Source of the DNA: Pseudomonas sp. J452
Lineage (GTDB): Bacteria > Pseudomonadota > Gammaproteobacteria > Pseudomonadales > Pseudomonadaceae
Direction: 5' to 3'
Assembly (NCBI RefSeq): GCF_024666525.1
Contig: NZ_CP088294.1
Span: forward strand, 4,402,001 to 4,466,000
DNA length: 64,000 bases
Shown: piece by piece, positions 17,093-25,474 of the stretch
Numbering within the stretch: the stretch's first letter is position 1
Layout of the letters: each line of letters opens with the position of its first letter
Notes under the pieces: model-generated
What the model saw: the letters and a program-made list of their open reading frames with translations, nothing else
Databases searched by the model: none
Told to the model about the DNA's origin: nothing
Made by a program: the position numbers and the translations under genes

Positions 17093-18632
17093 TGAGCTGA
17101 TCCGCCCGCTCGGCGAACCCAGCCGACGCGACTGGATCGCGGTGATGAGCGCCATGCTCGGCGCCTTCATGGCAGTGCTGGATATCCAGATCACCAACTC
17201 CTCGCTGAAGGACATCCAGGGCGCGCTATCCGCCACCCTGGAGGAAGGCTCGTGGATTTCCACCTCCTACCTGGTCGCGGAGATCATCATGATCCCGCTC
17301 ACCGCCTGGCTGGTGCAGCTGCTCTCGGCACGGCGCCTGGCGATATGGGTGTCACTGGGTTTTCTCGCCTCCTCCCTGCTCTGCTCGATGGCCTGGAACC
17401 TGGAGAGCATGATCGTGTTTCGTGCCCTGCAGGGCTTTACCGGCGGCGCGCTGATTCCGCTGGCCTTCACCCTGACCCTGATCAAGCTGCCGGAACACCA
17501 CCGCGCCAAGGGCATGGCGCTGTTCGCCATCACCGCCACCTTCGCCCCCTCCATCGGCCCGACCCTGGGCGGCTGGTTGACGGAAAACTGGGGCTGGGAA
17601 TACATCTTCTATATCAACATCCCGCCGGGCCTGCTGATGATCGCCGGGCTGATGTACGGCCTGGAGAAGAAGGCGCCGCATTGGCAGCTGCTGAAAAGCA
17701 CCGACTACGGCGGCATCGTCACCCTGGGCCTGGGTCTGGGCTGCCTGCAGGTATTTCTCGAGGAAGGCCACCGCAAGGACTGGCTGGAGTCCAACCTGAT
17801 CGTCGGCCTCGGTTCGATCGCCGTGATCAGTCTGTGCCTGTTCGTCATCCTGCAGTTCTCCCGCGACAACCCGCTGATCAACCTGCGCATCCTCCGCGAG
17901 CGCAACTTCGGCCTGACCAGCATCGCCAGCCTGGGCATGGGTCTGGGCCTGTACGGTTCGATCTACCTGCTGCCGCTGTACCTGGCGCAGATCCAGAATT
18001 ACAGCGCCCTGCAGATTGGCGAAGTAATCATGTGGATGGGCCTGCCGCAGCTGCTGATCATCCCGCTGGTGCCGCTGCTGATGAAGGTGGTTCCGCCCAA
18101 ACTGCTGTGCGCCCTGGGGTTCGGCCTGTTCGGCTTTTCCAGCTTCGCTTCCGGGGTGCTCAATCCGGACTTTGCCGGCGAACAGTTCAACCATATCCAG
18201 ATCATTCGCGCCCTCGGCCAGCCACTGATCATGGTCACCATCTCGCTGATCGCCACCGCCTATATCCAGGCCCAGGACGCCGGCTCGGCCTCCAGTCTGT
18301 TCAACATCCTGCGCAACCTGGGTGGCGCCATCGGCATCGCCCTGCTCGCCACCCTGCTCGACAGCCGCGCCAAAACCTATTTCGACTACCTGCGCGAATC
18401 GCTGGTACCGAGCAACCCGCAGGTCAGCGAGCGCCTCGCCCTGCTCACCGACAAGCTCGGTAGCGAGCAGGCGGCACTGGCCAAGCTGAGCGAAATCGCC
18501 CACCAGCAGGCCAGCATCATGGCCTACAATGACGCCTTCCATTTCGTCGGCCTGGCGCTCGGCATCAGCATGATCGCCGTGCTCCTGACCCGCGCACTGC
18601 CACCGGGAACCACCGGCGGCGCTGCCCACTGA
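17082..18632 (+). CDS. DHA2 family (EmrB-like) MFS drug efflux transporter
   Basis: A 516-residue, 14-segment proton-driven drug transporter of the DHA2/EmrB family. The motif LDIQITNSSLKDIQGALSAT in the first membrane segments and GGWLTENWGWEYIFYINIPP are typical EmrB signatures; TGGALIPLAFTL matches the antiporter motif region. The ATG at 17082 lies inside the end of the adaptor gene, so the two are coupled and probably form a tripartite exporter. The substrates are unknown. Confidence 0.93.
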   Translation: MAADELIRPLGEPSRRDWIAVMSAMLGAFMAVLDIQITNSSLKDIQGALSATLEEGSWISTSYLVAEIIMIPLTAWLVQLLSARRLAIWVSLGFLASSLLCSMAWNLESMIVFRALQGFTGGALIPLAFTLTLIKLPEHHRAKGMALFAITATFAPSIGPTLGGWLTENWGWEYIFYINIPPGLLMIAGLMYGLEKKAPHWQLLKSTDYGGIVTLGLGLGCLQVFLEEGHRKDWLESNLIVGLGSIAVISLCLFVILQFSRDNPLINLRILRERNFGLTSIASLGMGLGLYGSIYLLPLYLAQIQNYSALQIGEVIMWMGLPQLLIIPLVPLLMKVVPPKLLCALGFGLFGFSSFASGVLNPDFAGEQFNHIQIIRALGQPLIMVTISLIATAYIQAQDAGSASSLFNILRNLGGAIGIALLATLLDSRAKTYFDYLRESLVPSNPQVSERLALLTDKLGSEQAALAKLSEIAHQQASIMAYNDAFHFVGLALGISMIAVLLTRALPPGTTGGAAH

Positions 18633-18681
18633 CAAACCGACACGCTGCCACAAGCGGCGTGTCGACGCTCAAGGTTCCGCA

Positions 18682-19581
18682 ATGCTCTCCTCCACCACCC
18701 GCTCGCGCTCGCTGCTGTTGATCAGCGCTTTTCTGGTCATCTATATCGGCTGGGGCACCACCTACCTGGCCAACCACTTCCTCCTGCGCGAGCTGCCGCC
18801 CTTCGTCATCGGCACCCTGCGCTTCCTCTGTGCCGGCGTGCTGGCCCTGCTCTGGGCGCTGAGCCGGGGTGAAACGCAGATGCAGCCAGGCAACTGGGGC
18901 AGCGCCCTGATCGGCGGCCTGCTGCTGATCGCCTTCGGCCAGGGCGCACTGATCTACGCCAACCAGCACCTGCCCACCGGCCTGCTGGCGATGCTCTACA
19001 CCAGCCTGCCGCTGTGGAGCGTGGCCCTGGAGTGGCTGCTCGGCGAACGCCCGCCGTTCTGGGTGCTGCTGGGCCTAGCCCTGGCCAGCGGCGGCATCGT
19101 GCTACTGATGGGCAATGGCCTGGGCGCCGAGACGGGTCTGCTGCAATGGTTTTCCGGTGGCCTGACGCTGCTCGCCACCCTGCTCTGGGCCATCGGCGCC
19201 TGGTGGATGCGCCAGCGCCCGCCGTTCCGCTCCAGCTGGCTGGGACTGAGCCTGCAGATGCTGATCGGCGCGCTGATTCTCACCGGCCTGGGCCTGCTCG
19301 ACGGCGACTGGCAGGCGCTGCATCTCGACCGACTGAGCGCTAGCGGTTGGCTTTGGTTGGCTTATCTGGTGCTGCCGGTCAGCCTGGGCGTTTACCCGGC
19401 GTATTTCTGGCTGTTGCGCGAAGTGCGGCCGAGCCTGGTGTCGACCTTCGCCTTCGTCAACCCGGTGGTGGCCCTGCTGCTGGGCTACCTGATCCTCGGC
19501 GAACAGCTCAGCCTCACCGCCGGCCTGGCCTGCCTGGCGACCCTGACCGGGGTGTCGCTGATCATTCTGGGGCGGCGCTAA
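18682..19581 (+). CDS. EamA/DMT superfamily transporter
   Basis: A 299-residue inner-membrane protein with ten predicted membrane segments in two EamA repeats (about residues 12-140 and 155-297). The first segment LISAFLVIYIGWGTTYLANH and the last-repeat sequence LREVRPSLVSTFAFVNPVVA, then LGYLILGEQL, are typical of the YedA/RhaT-like drug/metabolite exporters. It follows the EmrAB-like pair on the same strand at 49 bases and may share its transcript. Substrate not predictable. Confidence 0.88.
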   Translation: MLSSTTRSRSLLLISAFLVIYIGWGTTYLANHFLLRELPPFVIGTLRFLCAGVLALLWALSRGETQMQPGNWGSALIGGLLLIAFGQGALIYANQHLPTGLLAMLYTSLPLWSVALEWLLGERPPFWVLLGLALASGGIVLLMGNGLGAETGLLQWFSGGLTLLATLLWAIGAWWMRQRPPFRSSWLGLSLQMLIGALILTGLGLLDGDWQALHLDRLSASGWLWLAYLVLPVSLGVYPAYFWLLREVRPSLVSTFAFVNPVVALLLGYLILGEQLSLTAGLACLATLTGVSLIILGRR

Positions 19582-19592
19582 GTTTCTCTTCT

Positions 19593-19615
19593 GTGGGAGC
19601 GGCCTTGGCCGCGAA
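19593..19615 (+). repeat. REP element flanking the RayT gene (left)
   Basis: GTGGGAGCGGCCTTGGCCGC and then GAA: a 5' GTGGGAG tetranucleotide-type guide followed by a small hairpin (GCGGCC TT GGCCGC). This is the standard form of Pseudomonas REP sequences. It lies 10 bases beyond the transposase stop codon and is inverted relative to the copy at 20108-20129. Confidence 0.85.
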
Positions 19616-19624
19616 ATACCCCAC

Positions 19625-20089
19625 TCAGAGCCACACCGCATCCCAGAGCGAGTAGTCGCTCAGCGACTGAACCAATCCCGCCCGGAGCGGGTTGCTTACT
19701 ACATAGCGAGCAACCAATCGAATATCCTCATCGCGCCGCAAAGCACGGTCGTGGTAACCAGACTGCCAAACCGGCTCTTTCAACAGGGTTGTCCGCTTAA
19801 TTGCACGAGAGCTGCTGGACTTCAACCTGCGCATCAGCTCACTCAACTCCACATCCTGCAATTGCACGAGCCAATGCAAGTGATCCGGCATCAACACCCA
19901 CGCCAGTGTTTCGGCCATTCCCCGCGCCTGCAGCTCGCGCATTTCCCGAACGACTAGTCTCCCCAACTGCAAATCGGAAAACAGCGAACGCCGCTCATGG
20001 GTATTACTAGTCAGCAGATAAATGCGACCAGACTCGGAGTAACGTCCAATACGCAGGCGGTAGCTGGAAGGGTTTCTCTCAACAGGCAT
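19625..20089 (-). CDS. rayT: REP-associated tyrosine transposase (RayT)
   Basis: A 154-residue Y1-family HUH nuclease of the TnpA-REP group. The HUH motif is in WVLMPDHLHWLVQL, and the catalytic Tyr is probably in the C-terminal DIRLVARYVVSNPLRAGLV stretch; YLLTSNTHERRSLFSD is the usual N-terminal strand. These proteins cut single-stranded REP hairpins and are thought to spread REP elements. The ATG at 20089 is preceded by GGAGGG. REP copies in opposite orientation flank the gene at both ends, the full arrangement of a RAYT-REP unit. Confidence 0.93.
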   Translation of the reverse strand: MPVERNPSSYRLRIGRYSESGRIYLLTSNTHERRSLFSDLQLGRLVVREMRELQARGMAETLAWVLMPDHLHWLVQLQDVELSELMRRLKSSSSRAIKRTTLLKEPVWQSGYHDRALRRDEDIRLVARYVVSNPLRAGLVQSLSDYSLWDAVWL

Positions 20090-20107
20090 CCTTGCCCTCC
20101 TGCTTGA

Positions 20108-20129
20108 TCGCGACCAAGGTCGCTCCCAC
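20108..20129 (-). repeat. REP element flanking the RayT gene (right)
   Basis: On the minus strand GTGGGAGCGACCTTGGTCGC and then GA: the same guide plus hairpin (GCGACC TT GGTCGC) as the left copy, with compensating changes in the stem. It lies 19 bases upstream of the RayT start and near the uvrB stop. Confidence 0.85.
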
Positions 20130-20138
20130 AAGTGCGAT

Positions 20139-22154
20139 TCACACCTGCAACAACCGCTCGCGCAGCTTGTGGATTTCGTCGCGCAGCTGTGCGGCGGCCT
20201 CGAACTCCAGGTCGCGGGCCAGCTGGTACATCTTCTCCTCCAGCTGGCGAATGCGCTTGGTGATCTCGCTCGGCGAGCGCAGTTCGGCCTCGTAGCGCGC
20301 ACTCTCCTCCGCCGCCTTGGCCATGCCCTTGCGCTTGTTGCTGCGCGAGCCGGGCACAGTGGCGCCTTCGAGGATGTCCTGGATGTCCTTCTTCACGCCC
20401 TTGGGCACGATGCCATTGGCTTCGTTGAAGGCGATCTGCTTGTTGCGCCGCCGCTCGGTCTCGCCGATGGCGCGCTCCATCGAACCTGTCATGCGGTCGG
20501 CATACAGGATCGCCCGGCCATTGAGGTTGCGCGCGGCGCGGCCGATGGTCTGGATCAGCGAGCGCTCGCTGCGCAGGAAGCCTTCCTTGTCCGCATCGAG
20601 AATCGCCACCAGCGACACCTCGGGCATGTCCAGGCCTTCGCGCAGCAGGTTGATCCCCACCAGCACGTCGAACGCCCCGGTACGCAGGTCGCGGATGATC
20701 TCCACCCGTTCCACCGTGTCGATGTCCGAGTGCAGGTAGCGCACCTTGACCCCGTGGTCGCCCAGGTAATCGGTGAGGTCTTCGGCCATGCGCTTGGTCA
20801 GCGTGGTGACCAGCACGCGCTCCTCGACCGCGACGCGCTTGGTGATCTCCGAGAGCAGGTCGTCGACCTGGGTGCGCGCCGGGCGCACCTCGATTTGCGG
20901 GTCGACCAGGCCAGTCGGCCGCACCACCTGCTCGACCACCCGCCCGGCATGCTCGCCCTCGTAGTTGCCCGGCGTAGCGGAAACGAAGATGGTCTGCGGA
21001 CTGGCCGCCTCCCACTCCTCGAAACGCATGGGCCGGTTGTCCAGCGCCGAGGGCAGGCGGAAGCCGTACTCGACCAGGGTTTCCTTGCGCGAACGGTCGC
21101 CCTTGTACATGGCGCCAACCTGCGGCACCGACACGTGGGACTCGTCGATCACCAACAGCGCCTGGTCCGGCAGGTAGTCGTACAGGGTCGGCGGCGGCTC
21201 GCCCGGGCCGCGCCCGGACAGGTAGCGCGAGTAGTTTTCGATGCCGTTGCAGTAGCCCAGCTCGAGGATCATCTCCAGGTCGAAGCGGGTACGCTGCTCA
21301 AGGCGCTGCGCCTCGACCAGCTTGTTGTTGGCGCGCAGGTAGTCCAGGCGCTCCTTGAGCTCGACCTTGATGTGTTCCACCGCCTCCAGCAGCACCTCAC
21401 GCGGGGTGACGTAGTGGCTCTTGGGGTAGAAGGTAAAGCGCGGCAACTTGCGGATCACCTCGCCGGTCAGTGGATCGAAGGCCGAGATGCTTTCCACTTC
21501 GTCATCGAACAGCTCGATGCGGATGGCTTCCAGGTCGGATTCGGCCGGGAAGATATCAATCACATCACCGCGTACACGGAAGGTGGCGCGGGCAAAGTCC
21601 ATGTCGTTGCGGGTGTACTGCAGGTCGGCCAGGCGGCGCAGCAGCGCGCGCTGATCCAGTTTGTCGCCACGATCGACGTGCAGCACCATTTTCAGGTAGC
21701 TCTCGGGGCTACCCAGGCCGTAGATGCACGACACGGTGGTGACGATGATCGCATCCGGCCGTTCGAGCAGGGCCTTGGTCGCCGACAGGCGCATCTGCTC
21801 GATATGGTCGTTGATCGAGGCGTCCTTCTCGATAAAGGTATCGGACGAAGGAACGTAGGCCTCGGGCTGGTAGTAGTCGTAGTAGGAGACGAAATACTCC
21901 ACCGCGTTGTTCGGGAAGAAGCTCTTGAACTCGCCATACAGCTGCGCGGCCAGGGTCTTGTTCGGTGCCAGCACCAGGGTCGGGCGCTGGATCTGGGCGA
22001 TCACGTTGGCGATGCTGAAGGTCTTGCCCGAACCGGTCACGCCGAGCAGGGTCTGGTGCGACAGACCCGCCTCAAGCCCCTCGACCAGCTGGCGAATGGC
22101 CTCCGGCTGGTCGCCGGCCGGCTGGAAGCGGGTGACGAGCTGAAACTGCGACAT
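20139..22154 (-). CDS. uvrB: Excinuclease ABC subunit B
   Basis: A 671-residue DNA damage-recognition helicase of nucleotide excision repair, acting with UvrA and UvrC. The Walker A box is [14 protein letters not shown], the damage-binding beta-hairpin is in [20 protein letters not shown], and the helicase motif VI is [12 protein letters not shown]. The C-terminal UVR domain ([20 protein letters not shown]) binds UvrC. Length equals the usual 671-673. The ATG at 22154 follows GAGG; upstream in-frame codons are not needed. Confidence 0.98.
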   Translation of the reverse strand: MSQFQLVTRFQPAGDQPEAIRQLVEGLEAGLSHQTLLGVTGSGKTFSIANVIAQIQRPTLVLAPNKTLAAQLYGEFKSFFPNNAVEYFVSYYDYYQPEAYVPSSDTFIEKDASINDHIEQMRLSATKALLERPDAIIVTTVSCIYGLGSPESYLKMVLHVDRGDKLDQRALLRRLADLQYTRNDMDFARATFRVRGDVIDIFPAESDLEAIRIELFDDEVESISAFDPLTGEVIRKLPRFTFYPKSHYVTPREVLLEAVEHIKVELKERLDYLRANNKLVEAQRLEQRTRFDLEMILELGYCNGIENYSRYLSGRGPGEPPPTLYDYLPDQALLVIDESHVSVPQVGAMYKGDRSRKETLVEYGFRLPSALDNRPMRFEEWEAASPQTIFVSATPGNYEGEHAGRVVEQVVRPTGLVDPQIEVRPARTQVDDLLSEITKRVAVEERVLVTTLTKRMAEDLTDYLGDHGVKVRYLHSDIDTVERVEIIRDLRTGAFDVLVGINLLREGLDMPEVSLVAILDADKEGFLRSERSLIQTIGRAARNLNGRAILYADRMTGSMERAIGETERRRNKQIAFNEANGIVPKGVKKDIQDILEGATVPGSRSNKRKGMAKAAEESARYEAELRSPSEITKRIRQLEEKMYQLARDLEFEAAAQLRDEIHKLRERLLQV

Positions 22155-22253
22155 GAACAGACCTCGACGAACTACTGTGACGCGGCGCAACGGCGGGCGT
22201 CATAGCTAGCGTGAAAGCGTGCCGACGCTGTCGCCGCGCACACCCTGGGTGGC

Positions 22254-22259
22254 TATAAT
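22254..22259 (+). promoter_or_regulatory. Probable -10 box of the aminotransferase gene
   Basis: A perfect TATAAT lies 85 bases upstream of the aminotransferase ATG in the divergent region shared with uvrB. No good -35 box is seen 17 bases upstream, so it may need an activator. Confidence 0.5.
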
Positions 22260-22344
22260 AGCGGCCCGTTTATGCAAGCCCTAGCCTCTATTACATCAGG
22301 GCCTTGCCGACCCCCCACTTAACTTCCCTCCGAGCTGCCGCATC

Positions 22345-23541
22345 ATGAGTCTGTTCTCTGCCGTCGAAATGGCGCCGCGCGATCCGATCCTGGGCCTGAA
22401 CGAAGCCTTCAACGCCGACACCCGTAGCAACAAGGTCAACCTTGGCGTGGGCGTCTACTTTACCGAGGAAGGCCGAATTCCCCTTCTGCGTGCCGTTGCC
22501 GAGGCCGAAAAAGCCCGCATCGAAGCCCACGCACCGCGCGGCTACCTGCCGATCGAAGGCATCGCCGCCTATGACAGCGCCGTACAGAAGCTGCTGTTCG
22601 GCGCTGATTCCGCCCTGCTGGCCGAAGGTCGCGTGGTCACCACCCAGGCCGTCGGCGGTACCGGCGCGCTGAAGACCGGCGCCGACTTCCTCAAGCGCCT
22701 GCTGCCGAATGCCGTGGTCGCCATCAGTGACCCAAGCTGGGAAAACCATCGCGCGCTGTTCGAATCCGCCGGCTTCCCGGTACACAACTATCGCTACTAC
22801 GATGCTGCGACCAACGGCGTGAACCGCGCCGGCCTGCTGGAAGACCTGCAGAACCTGCCAGCCCGCTCGGTGGTCGTACTGCACGCCTGCTGCCACAACC
22901 CGACCGGCGTCGACCTGTCGCTGGACGACTGGAAAGCCGTGCTGGAAGTGCTGCGCGAGCGCGAGCACGTGCCCTTCCTCGACATCGCCTACCAGGGCTT
23001 CGGCGAGGGCATCGAACAGGACGCTTTCGCCGTGCGCCTGTTCGCCGAGTCCGGCCTGCCATTCTTGGTTTCCAGCTCCTTCTCCAAGTCCTTCTCGCTG
23101 TATGGCGAGCGGGTCGGCGCACTGTCCATCGTCACCGCGTCGAAGGAAGAAGCCGGCCGCGTGCTGTCGCAAGCCAAGCGCGTGATCCGCACCAACTACT
23201 CCAACCCACCGACCCACGGCGCCACCGTGGTCGCCAATGTGCTCAACAGCCCCGAGCTGCGCGCACTGTGGGAAGAAGAACTGGGCGAGATGCGCCAGCG
23301 CATCCGTGACATGCGCCTGGCCATGGTCGAGCAACTGGCGGCCCAGGGCGCCAAGCGCGACTTCAGCTTCGTCGCCCGTCAGCGCGGCATGTTCTCCTAC
23401 TCTGGTCTGACCGCCGAGCAGGTGGAACGCCTGAAGAACGAGTTCGCCATCTACGCCGTCGGCACTGGTCGCATCTGCGTCGCAGCACTCAACCGCAGCA
23501 ACCTGGATGCCGTCACCAAGGCCATCGTCCAGGTCCTCTGA
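22345..23541 (+). CDS. tyrB: Aromatic amino acid aminotransferase (class I PLP)
   Basis: A 398-residue aspartate/aromatic aminotransferase that exchanges amino groups between aromatic amino acids or aspartate and 2-oxoglutarate. Family motifs: VNLGVGVYFTEEGRIPLL, HACCHNPTGVDLS, and the PLP Lys in SSSFSKSFSLYGERVG, followed by the substrate-binding Arg region IRTNYSNPPTHGA. Close relatives are TyrB/PhhC/AspC; the choice of tyrB rests on the gene order uvrB-tyrB of pseudomonads. Interplay with the hisC, pheA and tyrA-aroA genes of the same window is plausible. Confidence 0.92.
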   Translation: MSLFSAVEMAPRDPILGLNEAFNADTRSNKVNLGVGVYFTEEGRIPLLRAVAEAEKARIEAHAPRGYLPIEGIAAYDSAVQKLLFGADSALLAEGRVVTTQAVGGTGALKTGADFLKRLLPNAVVAISDPSWENHRALFESAGFPVHNYRYYDAATNGVNRAGLLEDLQNLPARSVVVLHACCHNPTGVDLSLDDWKAVLEVLREREHVPFLDIAYQGFGEGIEQDAFAVRLFAESGLPFLVSSSFSKSFSLYGERVGALSIVTASKEEAGRVLSQAKRVIRTNYSNPPTHGATVVANVLNSPELRALWEEELGEMRQRIRDMRLAMVEQLAAQGAKRDFSFVARQRGMFSYSGLTAEQVERLKNEFAIYAVGTGRICVAALNRSNLDAVTKAIVQVL

Positions 23542-23568
23542 TGGAAGCCGGGAAGCCCCCACAGGGTG

Positions 23569-23596
23569 TTGACTTCCCCTTTTTAATCAGTAGGAT
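23569..23596 (+). promoter_or_regulatory. Promoter of tRNA-Asn
   Basis: TTGACT (23569-23574), a 16-base spacer and TAGGAT (23591-23596), ending 12 bases before the tRNA 5' end. Good match to sigma-70 boxes. Confidence 0.7.
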
Positions 23597-23608
23597 ACGC
23601 ACCGCTGT

Positions 23609-23684
23609 TCCGCGATAGCTCAGTCGGTAGAGCAAATGACTGTTAATCATTGGGTCCCTGGTTCGAGTCCAGGTCGCGGAGCCA
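23609..23684 (+). tRNA. tRNA-Asn (anticodon GTT)
   Basis: A 76-base cloverleaf with encoded CCA. The acceptor stem TCCGCGA pairs with TCGCGGA, the D arm is GCTCAGTCGGTAGAGC, and the anticodon loop CTGTTAA reads GTT. Its 3' third, from the T loop on, is repeated at 23816. Confidence 0.98.
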
Positions 23685-23727
23685 AATGCAAAAGCCCCAG
23701 GTGAAAACCTGGGGCTTTTTTATTGCT
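23663..23727 (+). repeat. Direct repeat, copy 1: tRNA-Asn 3' end plus terminator
   Basis: A 65-base unit starting in the T loop (TCGAGTCCAGGTCGCGGAGC) and ending after the T-run of the tRNA terminator. It matches 23816-23880 at 62 of 65 positions with no gaps. The repeated 3' end of a tRNA gene is the form taken by attachment-site duplications of integrating elements. Confidence 0.9.
23692..23722 (+). terminator. Terminator of tRNA-Asn
   Basis: AAGCCCCAGGT and ACCTGGGGCTT form an 11-bp stem with a GAAA loop, followed by TTTTA. It starts 8 bases after the tRNA CCA. Confidence 0.9.
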
Positions 23728-23815
23728 TGTCGGACTCTCACCAGGGACTATGTCCCCCGGTTATTCGCTTCGCTCACCCCTTCGGGGTCGCGCTAAAGCG
23801 CGCTCAGCTGCGCTG

Positions 23816-23880
23816 TCGAGTCCAGGTCGCGGAGCCAAATTCGAAAGCCTCAGGTGAAAACCTGGGGCTTTTTTATTGCT
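23816..23880 (+). repeat. Direct repeat, copy 2: tRNA-Asn 3' fragment plus second terminator
   Basis: Second copy of the 65-base unit, 153 bases downstream of the first, with three substitutions, all just after the CCA or in the stem. It holds only the 3' part of a tRNA-Asn (T loop, acceptor strand and CCA), so it cannot make a tRNA. The terminator hairpin is kept with one mismatch. The 88 bases between the copies contain small hairpins and no gene. Confidence 0.9.
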
Positions 23881-23906
23881 CGCAAACCCAGTACCCCAGA
23901 AGCAAG

Positions 23907-23929
23907 AAGACCGGCCAAAGGCCGGTCTT
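23907..23929. terminator. Bidirectional terminator between the tRNA-Asn region and comEA-like gene
   Basis: AAGACCGGCC and GGCCGGTCTT form a perfect 10-bp stem with a 3-base loop. It lies 22 bases after the stop of the ComEA-like gene transcribed from the other side. Confidence 0.75.
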
Positions 23930-23951
23930 TATTACACCGCACTACGACGCG

Positions 23952-24284
23952 TCAGTTAATACTCAACTTGTCGCGGTTCTTTTCCAGCGTTGCAGCACCA
24001 ATACCTTTCACCTCAAGCAACTCATCGACCGAAGCAAACGGCCCGTTAGCCGTACGGTGATCGACAATGGCCTGGGCCTTCACCTTGCCAATACCGATCA
24101 GACCACTCTCAAGAGTGGCGGCGTCAGCGGTATTGAGGTTGACCACCTGCACTTCGGCAGTAACCGGGGCCTGGCTGGCAGTAACAGGAGCAGCTTCGCT
24201 TTTGGCGGGCTCTGCCGCGAAAACTCCGGCGGACAGACTGGTAAGGCAGGAAAACAGCAGTACAGACAGACTCTTTCTAAGCAT
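23952..24284 (-). CDS. ComEA-like helix-hairpin-helix protein, exported
   Basis: A 110-residue protein with a signal peptide (MLRKSLSVLLFSCLTSLSAG, cleaved near VFAAEP) and a short low-complexity linker. A ComEA-type tandem helix-hairpin-helix domain follows (VNLNTADAATLESGLIGIGK and FASVDELLEVKGIGAATLEK). Such periplasmic proteins bind DNA without sequence specificity and aid DNA uptake in competent bacteria. The ATG at 24284 follows GGAGAG. It occupies the same place, between the O-antigen locus and tRNA-Asn, in P. aeruginosa as I recall. Confidence 0.9.
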   Translation of the reverse strand: MLRKSLSVLLFSCLTSLSAGVFAAEPAKSEAAPVTASQAPVTAEVQVVNLNTADAATLESGLIGIGKVKAQAIVDHRTANGPFASVDELLEVKGIGAATLEKNRDKLSIN

Positions 24285-24466
24285 GGCAACTCTCCGTGTC
24301 GACATGTGGCGTGGCACATCCAGCCACGCATTCAAGCTAGTTGCTGCCAGCAACCCGTCAAACCACGACCCCAGCATTTTGTGCGCTGCCGCACATCAGC
24401 CCATGTCGGCACACGTCACCGCCCAGCTCTGGTTAGTCAGTCCCGCATACCGACTTCACGGCAGCC

Positions 24467-25474
24467 TTAGTCTGCAAGCCCCGCCTTGAACCGCACTGCC
24501 AACCCAACCAGCGGGACATACGCCAGCAAGACGCCAACCAGCCCCTCACCACCTAGCGCCACCCAGCTGGCAATGGGCAGCAGCCAGAATAGATTGATAA
24601 GCGCAATCGCCACGGTCACGGGCAAGTGGCGACCGTAATGACGCGAGGCAACCTGATAGGCATGACTGCGGTGCGCCTGGTAGACCTTTTCACCACGACA
24701 AAGACGACGGCCCAAGGTCAGCGTGGCATCGACGACGAAGACGCCCAGCAGGATCAGCCAAGCCCAGAACAAGCGCGGCTCAATCCAGGCAGCCTGCAGC
24801 GACAGCAACCCGAGGATCAGGCCCAGATAGCCACTCCCCGCATCGCCCATGAAGATGCGCGCGGGCGGGAAGTTCCAGAACAGAAATCCCGCACTCGCCG
24901 CAGCAAGCAACGCCGGCAGAAGCATGGCATCGAGATGCCCCGACAAGGCATACAGCAGCGCACCCGCCAGACCGACAGTGACCGCCTCAACGCCGGCGAT
25001 ACCATCTATGCCATCCATGAAATTGTACAAATTGAGCATCCAGACCAGGTAGAACACCGCCAAAGCCGCGCCCAGCCAACCCAGATTGATCCTGGCCCCG
25101 AAAATCTCCAGGTCCGGTGCCCCGCCCAACCAGACAACGCCCCAGATTGCCGCGGCAAAATGCGCAACCAGACGCCAACGCGCAGCAAGCGGGCGGTGGT
25201 CGTCGATGAAACCGACAAGGGCAACCAGGCCACCCGCCCCCCACAGTGCCCACAGATGCTGCACAGTCAGGCCTTCCCACAGGAACAACCCAGGCAAAGC
25301 CAGGCTGACGCCCAAGACAATGGCCAAGCCGCCACCGCGCGGAGTCGGCAAGGTATGCGAACTGCGCTGATTAGGGATATCCAGAACATTACGCAGCAAG
25401 GCATAACGGCGCAGCAGCCAGGTCATCAACAGAGATGCCAGAAACACCAGCAGCAGGAAACCTAACGCCATCAT
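24467..25474 (-). CDS. wbpL: WbpL-like initiating glycosyl-1-phosphate transferase (GT4/MraY-WecA family)
   Basis: A 335-residue polytopic membrane enzyme with about ten segments that transfers a sugar 1-phosphate to undecaprenyl phosphate and so starts O-antigen synthesis. The family motifs are intact: RSSHTLPTPRGGGLAIVLG, the Asp pair in VGFIDDHRPL, NLYNFMDGIDGIAGVEA, FMGDAGSGYLG, and the C-terminal HRSHAYQ box. The ATG overlaps the epimerase stop by four bases (ATGA). The other genes of a standard O-antigen cluster are absent around it. The sugar is probably an N-acetylated hexosamine such as FucNAc or QuiNAc, by family. Confidence 0.9.
   Translation of the reverse strand: MMALGFLLLVFLASLLMTWLLRRYALLRNVLDIPNQRSSHTLPTPRGGGLAIVLGVSLALPGLFLWEGLTVQHLWALWGAGGLVALVGFIDDHRPLAARWRLVAHFAAAIWGVVWLGGAPDLEIFGARINLGWLGAALAVFYLVWMLNLYNFMDGIDGIAGVEAVTVGLAGALLYALSGHLDAMLLPALLAAASAGFLFWNFPPARIFMGDAGSGYLGLILGLLSLQAAWIEPRLFWAWLILLGVFVVDATLTLGRRLCRGEKVYQAHRSHAYQVASRHYGRHLPVTVAIALINLFWLLPIASWVALGGEGLVGVLLAYVPLVGLAVRFKAGLAD

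Noticed and set aside
20169..22205. 678-codon frame on the plus strand over uvrB
   Set aside because: Antisense shadow of uvrB caused by GC-rich third positions; no recognisable domain.
23728..23815. Possible small RNA or gene between the two tRNA-Asn repeat copies
   Set aside because: Only 88 bases with small GC hairpins, no promoter and no reading frame; best explained as remnant sequence.
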